Origin: Lyngbya sp. HA4199-MV5
GTDB taxonomy: Bacteria; Cyanobacteriota; Cyanobacteriia; Leptolyngbyales; Leptolyngbyaceae
Length of the DNA: 42,611 nucleotides
Direction of reading: 5' to 3'
Assembly: GCA_019359375.1 (NCBI GenBank)
Contig: JAHHHL010000054.1
Location: 1 to 42,611, forward strand
Shown here: positions 9,714-16,839 of the stretch, piece by piece
How positions within the stretch are numbered: position 1 is the first letter of the stretch
Layout: every line of letters begins with the position of its first letter
Made by a program: the position numbers and the translations under genes
Notes under the pieces: generated by a model
Told to the model about the DNA's origin: nothing
Database searches by the model: none
The model's input: only the letters and a program-made list of their open reading frames with translations

Positions 9714-9767
9714 GACTTAAGAAGCGTGCTCACAAGTACTGACTCTTCAACCAACTTCTTAAGTCTT
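9712..9767. promoter_or_regulatory. 13-bp perfect inverted repeat upstream of tpsA1
   Basis: AAGACTTAAGAAG (9712-9724) and its exact complement CTTCTTAAGTCTT (9755-9767) enclose a 30-base loop. The left arm touches the -35-like TTTCCT of the shared promoter block. It could be an operator for a dimeric regulator or an RNA structure on either strand. Confidence 0.5.
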
Positions 9768-9777
9768 ATGCTGTGAC

Positions 9778-9809
9778 GATGAATGGAAGTACTGTCTCTT
9801 CAATTCATC
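9778..9809. promoter_or_regulatory. second hairpin with the same loop sequence
   Basis: GATGAAT (9778-9784) pairs with ATTCATC (9803-9809). The stretch between and beside these arms holds AAGTACTGTCTCTTCAA (9787-9803), which differs by one base from 9734-9750 inside the loop of the neighbouring 13-bp hairpin. The copies are 53 bases apart. Confidence 0.4.
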
Positions 9810-10303
9810 CTGTCAAACTTTGCCTTCCTTCTAACTGACGAATTGAATCAAGCATTGACGACTCCATGCAAGATAGGCTGTGTACTTAAATGGTGGCTTT
9901 AATAGCTGCTGATCATGCTAGAGCCTACGAGAGCGGCATATTGCCATCAAATTTAAGTAGTGATCTTTCTACTCATTTAGAAGATGAGTCATGCCAGTGC
10001 AGCTTTGCAGTAGTAGGTTGCATTGCAGCTTTGTGCAATCGATTTGGCTGCCTTGGATGATGAAATTGGCATGAGTGGGACGTGCTTACGCTTGGTCATT
10101 AAAACTATTCTGTGGTCAAGCAGACAAGCTATTTCATTTTTGGTCAAGCTTATCAACTGCTTGAAAGCCTTTTGTTGCATTAGCTTGGCAGCTGCTTTGA
10201 GAGCTTGATGACTACGGCAACAAGAACTAAATCTAAACCGATTATTGACTCAGTATGTTTGAGCGTCAACTTGAGTTTTTCTACTAAAACAGGAGACAAC
10301 TTC
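9810..10303. other. intergenic region before small exported gene
   Basis: About 490 bases between the divergent tpsA1 and the small gene at 10304. I see repeats of GCAGCTTTG around 10000-10040 but no convincing gene, RNA or strong promoter. It should contain the plus-strand promoter of the small gene. The ribosome site AGGAG lies at 10291-10295. Confidence 0.4.
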
Positions 10304-10756
10304 ATGTCACATCAAGTACTGCACAAGACTCATTCTCGAATGATTCGTTTGATGGGCTCGACTCTTTTCATTGTCCAGACGGCACTTGCTGGCACCATCA
10401 TTGCTGAATGTCTTCTGACAACGCCTAATAAGGTTTATTTTCAGGCTGCCTCCGCTCGGAGTATGCCGAACCCGCGCATTCTCGGAAAGGTGCTAGACAC
10501 CCTAGGAGCCGCCTTTGGTTTGGGCACCGCCGTAATCGAGCGCTTACCAAAACCTGCTCCACAGGTTTCTCTAACGCAACGACAGCTATACCTGGTAGAC
10601 AGTGTGAGGCGCATTCAGTATCTGTATTACCAGCAATATGGCTATTCTGTGCCGCTGAACGCCCAGAATTTAGGCACTCTTATGACCTGGGTGGGAGCCC
10701 AACCAAGTGAAGCAGAGTTTGTTGCTACAGCCATGTATTACTTCGGCAGTCGTTGA
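10304..10756 (+). CDS. small exported protein of unknown function
   Basis: A 150-residue protein. The ORF is open from 10205, but ATG 10304 is chosen because AGGAG lies eight bases upstream and the product then begins MSHQVLHKTHSR, a basic start followed by a hydrophobic segment (about 13-42), like the small gene at 4504-4917. The mature part contains a Gly/Ala-rich stretch (about 66-77) and a Tyr-rich segment (YLYYQQYGY) and ends MYYFGSR. I do not recognise a family. It stands on the plus strand between divergent tpsA1 and convergent tpsA2, followed 122 bases later by the remains of a second small exported gene. A secreted accessory is plausible but unproven. Confidence 0.6.
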   Translation: MSHQVLHKTHSRMIRLMGSTLFIVQTALAGTIIAECLLTTPNKVYFQAASARSMPNPRILGKVLDTLGAAFGLGTAVIERLPKPAPQVSLTQRQLYLVDSVRRIQYLYYQQYGYSVPLNAQNLGTLMTWVGAQPSEAEFVATAMYYFGSR

Positions 10757-10878
10757 GCCTCAATTCTTTTGGGAAAGTATGTCTGCATACTCCTAAAAAG
10801 CGAATTGCACCGCTTGCAAACCGAGCACAATGTTGATTCTTTGATTGTTCAATTTGTCCCTTCACCAGGTTATGTAAG

Positions 10879-11277
10879 ATGTTGATCAAGCAGGCTACGT
10901 TGAAATTGGCTATCTTTGGCACTGTTCTATGTTTGAGTTCATTTACTTTCCAGAAAGCTGCTACAGCTGCACCTGATGCTAGACTACCTATGCTTGTGCA
11001 AAATTATGCCAAGGCTACGATCGCGTTTCGGCAAGATCCGTTACGCAATTCCGTGTAGTCAACTTATGCAATGATGTGGATGGCACAAATCCAGCAGCTT
11101 TTAACGGCATACAACCAGGCGATTTTTCAAGGTGGGAGGTATTGTTCCACCACTTTGGATAATTATCAATACCTTTTTAGAAAGATGGAGCGCTTTGGCC
11201 TGGATGATGATCCACTGGCTGTTCCTGAAGCTAGTTGCATGCTTCTCCAAGCTGCTTGTAACAACGGACAAGCATGA
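10879..11277 (+). pseudogene. small exported protein gene interrupted by an in-frame amber codon
   Basis: ATG 10879 opens a signal-peptide-like sequence (MLIKQATLKLAIFGTVLCLS, then an ATAAPDA cleavage-like region). The frame runs for 59 codons to TAG at 11056-11058, then stays open in the same frame to TGA at 11277, giving 73 further codons with helix-like composition (MAQIQQLLTAYNQAIF). One base change would make a single protein of about 132 residues. The downstream part has no ribosome site of its own and no leader. The simplest reading is a recent nonsense mutation; read-through or a sequencing error are alternatives. Function is unknown. It converges on tpsA2, ending five bases from that stop. 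Confidence 0.55.
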
Positions 11278-11282
11278 GCGAG

Positions 11283-14200
11283 TCACGGAGAACATTCTCG
11301 GCTGACCACAAGTTGACCATCTGCAAGTTCATAGATTCCCTGTGGCTCAACGATCGGATCACCAAGTTTCCAGGGATGAACTTCCGCAGATGGCATTGTG
11401 GCTTCCGTCTGTACGTTGTGTGTTGAGAGCGATCGCACCTCCCCAGTTGGAAACGGCGAAACTGGAGCGTCACCGGGACGTTGCGGTAACCCACCAGAAC
11501 CCGTAATCTTGAAACTACCATTTTGCTGCTCTCTGCGCACAATGCAGCTATTGGCAAGCAGTTGAGTGGTGTCGGTGAAAGTTTGAGGAAATTCAGTCAA
11601 ACTGTTTTGCAGAAAGCTGACATCGGGCAAAGTAATAATGCCTGATACTGTGCCACTCGCGTTAATATCAACGCGAGCATTGCCATCTAACGTAGCAGGG
11701 TCAGTGCCAAGAGGCACAGGGCGATAGTTTTGCCCAAAGAACGCACGAGTATTAAGGGTAATATTGCCGCCCTGACCATCTCTAGCAAAGGCAAGAATAT
11801 CACTGTCATTCAGGGCAATGATGGAATGAGCCGACAAGGTAATATTACCGCCATTGCTGGCACCACTGAAGACACTACTGGCAATATCGCTGTTTCCCCG
11901 CAGGACGATCGTTCCAGCCGTAAGGTCAATGCTGCCGCCAGCAGATTGCTCGGAACGAGTCAAAATACTGCCACTGTTTGCCCTCAACGCCTCGCGGACA
12001 TTAATGACAATATTGCCTGCATTGCCTAATCCACGGCTGAAGGCAATAAGTCTGGCATCATTAGCCAGGAATAAATTTCCAGTGTTGATTGTCAGGGTGT
12101 TGCCATTGCCTGTCGCTTGTGGTGTTACACCACTGGAAATAGCGCTACTAAGCCCATCTCCATCTTTACCGCTGAGGGAAACGCTGTCTCTGGCTGTAAT
12201 CCAAATTGCGCCCGCATTGCCTGCCCCATTTGTAAAGGCACTGATAAATGCACCATCCTGCAACTGGAGAGATCGGGTGGTGATCGTCAACGCACCAGCA
12301 TTCCCAGATGCTCCCAGGCTAAAACTGGAGATGGCGCTGCCCACGCCATTACTATCGGTACCACTCAGCAAGATGTAATCTCTAGCAGTAATCCGCACCT
12401 CCCCAGCACTGGCGCTTCCCTGCGTGGTCGCATCCAAACTTGTTCCATCGCGCAGAAACAGAGATCCGGTGACGATTTCGAGATTACCGCCATTGCCTTC
12501 AGATGCAGTAGATGCAGAAGCACCACTGACAAGATTGATCGACTGACCATTGCCAAATAGTCCATTCTGTCGCTCTCCGGCAAAGGTTGTGTCCTCCTGG
12601 ATAACAAGTCGGATATTGCCTGCATTGCCTGAACCAAGCGTATCAGTACTGAGTAAAGCACCATTCGTTACGGAGAGTGATCGCGCCGTGATTTCAATAT
12701 TCCCTCCATTTCCTGAAGAGCCAGTGCCGACCGAACTGGTTGTTTGAGAGCGACTGAAGAAGGAAATACCTTCTACAGATACAGAAGAAGAGGGGTTTTT
12801 ATCTGTCCCATCAAAGCGAACTGCATCTCTGGCGTGAATCCAAATATTGCCCGCGTTGCCAGCGCCATTGGTTCCAGCGATTAATGCTGCACCATTTGTA
12901 ACGGAGAGTGAACCGGTCGAAATCTCAAGGTTGCCGCCATTGCCACTGCCAAAAACACCAACACTTGCAGCCGACTCAAAAGATGCAGATCTGCCATTAA
13001 ATTGAGAAGCAATGCTGCCATCGAACTGGACTGTATCTCTGGCAGTAATCCGGATTGACCCACTGTCTCCTCTGCCTGAGATCGTATAGGCACTCAGTTC
13101 TGCACCGTCGCGCACAAATAAAGCACCAGTCGTAATATCAATGTTGCCACCTTGACCATCTGCACCCGTTGAAACATTGGCACCGCTAACGATGGTTCTG
13201 AATTCACCATCAGCGAATGTCCCATTTTGTCGCCCACCGGCAAACGTCACATCCTCCTGAGCAACAATCCGGATATTGCCTGCATTGCCTGTGCCGAGAG
13301 TTCCCGCACTCAAGTTAGCACCGTTGGTTACAGACAGGGATCGCGTCGTAATTTCAATCGTCCCGCCGTTTCCTCGCGCTCCTGCTAAAACAGAACTGCT
13401 TGCCTGGGAAGGGGAAAAGATCGCACCATTTTTCACGAAAGAAAGCGTCTTCGCTGTGCCGTCAAACTGAACAGTGTCCGCCTGAATCCGAAGATTCCCG
13501 GCGTTACCCTCAGCCTGTGTGAAAGTACCCAAGCTACCACCATTGGTGACCCGCACTGAGCCAGCAGCAATGGTGATCTCTCCGCTGTCACCCATACCAC
13601 TGGTTGCTGCATTCAAGAAAGCGCTATTGGTGACGAGTAACGATCCGGCAGTAATGTCAATTTTTCCACCCCTGCCACGCCCTGTAGTGAAGCTACCTGC
13701 TGTACTGTCATCAAAACGGACTGCATCCGTAGCGCGAATTTGAATGTTGCCTGCATCGCTATCGCTGAGTGACGTGGCAAACAGGTTTGAGCGACTGGCG
13801 ACAGAGAGCGAGCGTACGGTTAGCTCAATATTGCCAGCAGTACCCGTAGCATTTTGAGCAGTACCAGTACCAATACCAGAAACGTCACTAAGCTCCAGGT
13901 TGGAAGCCTTAATCCTGACATTGCCGCTCTTACCCGTAGCGTTGTTAAGAATGCGATTATTGATCAGGCTATTCTCAGTGAGAGACGCTGTATCTGTGGC
14001 ATCGATCGTGATGTTCCCTGCTTGAGTCGTTGTGTTCCCTTGCCCTGCAAGAATGCCTGCATTCAGATTGCTTCTTCCTGCGAGACTGACGTTACGAGCA
14101 TCGATCGCAATGTCGCCTCCTCCCGCACCAGTTACAAAAAGACCAGCTTGATTATTCAGGGAGACATCCGCACGAGCACTCTCAGTGAGAAACTGAAGCT

Positions 14201-14972
14201 GCAACGTATTCCCATTTATACCCAACGCCACTTCGCCCGGTGCTGACAGACCACCAACTTCAATCCGACCACCTAATGCGCCTACCAAAAACCCACCTAT
14301 CGAAACATCTCCACCCAGTAACAATAAACTGCGACCATTGGGTACTTGCAAAACATCTGCGCCAGAAGTGCCTCGGCTCTCAATACGTGCAGTGGGGTTA
14401 ATGCGGTTGAATAAAAAGGCAGATGGATTAATCGTTAATAGAGGCGAAGGTGGGTTATTAATATCAGTGCTGAAAGAACCACGATCGCTAAATTGAATGG
14501 CATTCGCAGTGGTAGCAACAAACGAACCACCGATATCTAACCGGGCACCTTGCCCAAAAATAATACCGTTGGGATTCATCAAAAAGAGATTGGCATTCGT
14601 AAGCAGAAGGGTGCCGTCTGCTAACTGTTGACGAGTCCCCAAAACACCCAAAATTTGCGACGGATTACTGCCAGTGACCCGCGCCAGAATATTCAGTACA
14701 TTGGCATCTGAGACAATGAAGTAGGCAGCTCCATTTTGACCAATATTGAATTCCTGAAAGCTATGGAACAAGTTCGCGCCATTTGCGGGGCGTGCCCCAT
14801 TTTTGATCAGATCAATTTGGGCGTTGAACGATTCAACCGTAGTGCCAAGGGACGGGTCAGCAACAAGTTGAGCGATCGCAGTGTGAGACAGTAGCCCGAT
14901 CACACCAGCACTGCCCAACAGACTCGTTAACCCTAACCACAAAGAAAGACGGAGGCAGCGGTTCATCGTCAT
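11283..14972 (-). CDS. TpsA exoprotein 2 (filamentous haemagglutinin-type adhesin)
   Basis: Two-partner-secretion passenger of 1229 residues from ATG 14972, chosen over 15017 because AAGGAAG precedes it by eight bases and the product then starts MTMNRCLRL with a clean signal peptide ending TAIAQ. The TPS domain contains MNPNGIIFGQGARLDIGGSF. The passenger is a beta-helix of GNGGNIEI / GSLSVTNGA repeats. It ends with the shared C-terminal module, Cys1143 (NSCIVR) and Cys1227 (SRECSP). The linker inside that module is shortest here (84 residues between cysteines). Export by the TpsB at 2612-4366 is inferred. A promoter-like block shared with tpsA1 lies 61-90 bases upstream. Confidence 0.9.
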   Translation of the reverse strand: MTMNRCLRLSLWLGLTSLLGSAGVIGLLSHTAIAQLVADPSLGTTVESFNAQIDLIKNGARPANGANLFHSFQEFNIGQNGAAYFIVSDANVLNILARVTGSNPSQILGVLGTRQQLADGTLLLTNANLFLMNPNGIIFGQGARLDIGGSFVATTANAIQFSDRGSFSTDINNPPSPLLTINPSAFLFNRINPTARIESRGTSGADVLQVPNGRSLLLLGGDVSIGGFLVGALGGRIEVGGLSAPGEVALGINGNTLQLQFLTESARADVSLNNQAGLFVTGAGGGDIAIDARNVSLAGRSNLNAGILAGQGNTTTQAGNITIDATDTASLTENSLINNRILNNATGKSGNVRIKASNLELSDVSGIGTGTAQNATGTAGNIELTVRSLSVASRSNLFATSLSDSDAGNIQIRATDAVRFDDSTAGSFTTGRGRGGKIDITAGSLLVTNSAFLNAATSGMGDSGEITIAAGSVRVTNGGSLGTFTQAEGNAGNLRIQADTVQFDGTAKTLSFVKNGAIFSPSQASSSVLAGARGNGGTIEITTRSLSVTNGANLSAGTLGTGNAGNIRIVAQEDVTFAGGRQNGTFADGEFRTIVSGANVSTGADGQGGNIDITTGALFVRDGAELSAYTISGRGDSGSIRITARDTVQFDGSIASQFNGRSASFESAASVGVFGSGNGGNLEISTGSLSVTNGAALIAGTNGAGNAGNIWIHARDAVRFDGTDKNPSSSVSVEGISFFSRSQTTSSVGTGSSGNGGNIEITARSLSVTNGALLSTDTLGSGNAGNIRLVIQEDTTFAGERQNGLFGNGQSINLVSGASASTASEGNGGNLEIVTGSLFLRDGTSLDATTQGSASAGEVRITARDYILLSGTDSNGVGSAISSFSLGASGNAGALTITTRSLQLQDGAFISAFTNGAGNAGAIWITARDSVSLSGKDGDGLSSAISSGVTPQATGNGNTLTINTGNLFLANDARLIAFSRGLGNAGNIVINVREALRANSGSILTRSEQSAGGSIDLTAGTIVLRGNSDIASSVFSGASNGGNITLSAHSIIALNDSDILAFARDGQGGNITLNTRAFFGQNYRPVPLGTDPATLDGNARVDINASGTVSGIITLPDVSFLQNSLTEFPQTFTDTTQLLANSCIVRREQQNGSFKITGSGGLPQRPGDAPVSPFPTGEVRSLSTHNVQTEATMPSAEVHPWKLGDPIVEPQGIYELADGQLVVSRECSP

Positions 14973-15032
14973 TGGTTTTGCTTCCTTTTCAGAACGATTG
15001 CTCACACTCAACCCCAACAGAAATTAGCTACC

Positions 15033-15062
15033 AGGATACGCGAAAACCTTAAAGAAAGGAAA
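15033..15062 (-). promoter_or_regulatory. promoter-like block shared with tpsA1
   Basis: On the minus strand TTTCCT, 18 bases, TATCCT, with TTTTCGCG immediately before the TATCCT. It matches 9684-9713 in sequence and spacing. The remaining bases of the divergent intergenic region to 15373 show no further gene; the ribosome site TAAGGA for the protease lies at 15359-15364. Confidence 0.5.
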
Positions 15063-15373
15063 CTAGCAGACAAGAATTCACGATCGATGGCGATGCGTTG
15101 CACCTTTCTACAATCATGATTGCAGGCACGAGTCATACGACTGGCAAAGAGAGTGACTGTTTAAGCGGCTCGTTTCCAATATTGTGTAAACAACCAAGAA
15201 AAGAAACACCTAAAGGGTGATGGAACAAAGACAGAAACGTTCTTTTGCCTTTTTTAAACACGGGTGTAATGACCGATTGATGGCTCCAAGACAATGTTCA
15301 CGCGGTTCACGTTGGAGTGTTTTCACTTGCTTTTGCCCCATTGCTAACCATTTAACTGTAAGGAACTAACATC

Positions 15374-16777
15374 ATGGCACGTCCCCTTTCTCACAAATTC
15401 GCTCGCTTTGCAGCTTCTGGCTTACTAGCAGTTCAGGCGGCGATAACGACAACAGTCATTAGCGAATTCACACTTTCAACCCCAGGTATTACTACTGCTG
15501 GAGCTGCCCAAGCCCAAGATGCGAATGAGATTTACCCTAAAGTTGCGCCTGCTGTCGTCTACATCAAAACTGATCGGGGTACAGGCAGCGGTGTTGTGAT
15601 TAAGAGCAACGGCTTGATTGTGACGAATGCTCATGTCGTAGCAGGTGTACGAGACATTCAGGTGGAGCTACAAGATGGACGCAAGCTTGCGGCTGAGGTC
15701 GTCTCGCTGGGTGACAGTAAATGTTTGGATTTGGCAGTCTTGAAAGTGCAGGCAAGCAATCTGCCCACCATCAAGTTTGCTGCAACCGGATCAGTGCAAA
15801 AAGGGCAACGAGCGTTCACGGTCGGCTACCCGCGAGGGTTAAAGCCCTCTGCCATTACGCAAGGCATTGTCAGCAACATTTACAATGAGTTTGGACTCAT
15901 TCAAATGGATGCGGCGATTATTCCTGGTAATTCTGGCGGCGCACTGGTTAATGATCGCGGCGAACTGGTTGGCATCACGACCAAGAAAGGCGTTGATGAA
16001 AATACAGGGATGAACCTGGCAGTCGCGACTGATAAGGTACAGACCTTGTTGCAGGCGTATCAACAAAAGCTGTCTCCCACGATCGGAAGATATCTGATTC
16101 CCGTGAGTCAATCCGCCAGTCAACCCTTAGCGCAGACGCTAGAGTTGGGCAAAACTCAGCAGGGACAACTCCGCTCGCAGGGAAATCTGGTTTGTGCCGA
16201 CCAAAGCCGTGCGAACCTCTACACGTTTGAAGGCAAGGCAGATCAACCCGTAATGATTAGCATGTCCAGTGCAGCAATGGGCTCCTATTTGATGTTGCTG
16301 GGTCCAGACGGACAACTGCTGGGTCGGGATAGTAGTGGTGGCGTTAACCAGAATGCTCTTGTCGTGGCGAAACTACCGCAGCAGGGTACGTATACGGTCA
16401 TTGCCAATTCAGAGAAGGGTAGCGAGTTGGGGCGTTACCAAATCAATACCAGTACGCCGCTTCTGTTTGAACGAGGCTCTGTTAACGCGAACGAGCCAGA
16501 GCGTCGCTATACGATCACTGGTAAAGCCGGACAAGCGATCGCGGTGTCTCTATTGGGGTTTGAGTTTGACCCCTATCTGACCCTCACCGATGCCAACGGT
16601 GGGTCGATTGCTCAGGGCAAGCTGAAACGGCAAGAGACGGTGACGGCAAAATTTCCTAAAGATGGTGTCTACACGTTGACGGTGCGTACCGTGAAACCAG
16701 GCGATCGCGGCAAGTTTGCGCTCCTTGTGCTGACACAGCCAACCACCGCCCCTAACAATCAAATTACGCAACGCTAG
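15374..16777 (+). CDS. exported Deg/HtrA-like serine protease with two PPC domains
   Basis: A 467-residue secreted trypsin-fold protease. Signal peptide about 1-48 (ending AQAQ). The catalytic triad is visible: His87 (TNAHVV), Asp119 (CLDLAVLK) and Ser187 (IPGNSGGA). Instead of the PDZ domains of typical HtrA/Deg proteins, the region from about 250 holds two PPC-type (pre-peptidase C-terminal) beta-sandwich domains, about 255-360 and 370-460, recognisable by YTFEGKA, SYLMLLGPDG, YLTLTDANG and YTLTVRT. It would act in the periplasm or at the surface, in quality control or in processing TpsA proteins. It stands alone on the plus strand, divergent from tpsA2 and convergent with tpsA3. Its leader resembles those of the two small exported proteins here. 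Confidence 0.9.
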   Translation: MARPLSHKFARFAASGLLAVQAAITTTVISEFTLSTPGITTAGAAQAQDANEIYPKVAPAVVYIKTDRGTGSGVVIKSNGLIVTNAHVVAGVRDIQVELQDGRKLAAEVVSLGDSKCLDLAVLKVQASNLPTIKFAATGSVQKGQRAFTVGYPRGLKPSAITQGIVSNIYNEFGLIQMDAAIIPGNSGGALVNDRGELVGITTKKGVDENTGMNLAVATDKVQTLLQAYQQKLSPTIGRYLIPVSQSASQPLAQTLELGKTQQGQLRSQGNLVCADQSRANLYTFEGKADQPVMISMSSAAMGSYLMLLGPDGQLLGRDSSGGVNQNALVVAKLPQQGTYTVIANSEKGSELGRYQINTSTPLLFERGSVNANEPERRYTITGKAGQAIAVSLLGFEFDPYLTLTDANGGSIAQGKLKRQETVTAKFPKDGVYTLTVRTVKPGDRGKFALLVLTQPTTAPNNQITQR

Positions 16778-16810
16778 TCGTTAGTCTTTGAACGTGAATC
16801 ATGACATTCC

Positions 16811-16839
16811 ACCTCACTTTCATCTGGAAGTGGGGTTTT
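16811..16839 (+). terminator. terminator of the serine protease gene, overlapping the tpsA3 stop
   Basis: A stem of about nine pairs, ACCTCACTT with AAGTGGGGT (one G-U pair), is followed by a T run (TTTTGTT) on the plus strand, 33 bases after the protease stop. It overlaps the last codons of the convergent tpsA3 gene. Confidence 0.6.

Noticed and set aside
11283-14972. RGD and RGDS motifs in TpsA1 and TpsA2 passengers
   Set aside because: They fall in variable Gly/Asp-rich repeat turns where such triplets arise by chance, and are not conserved between the five proteins.
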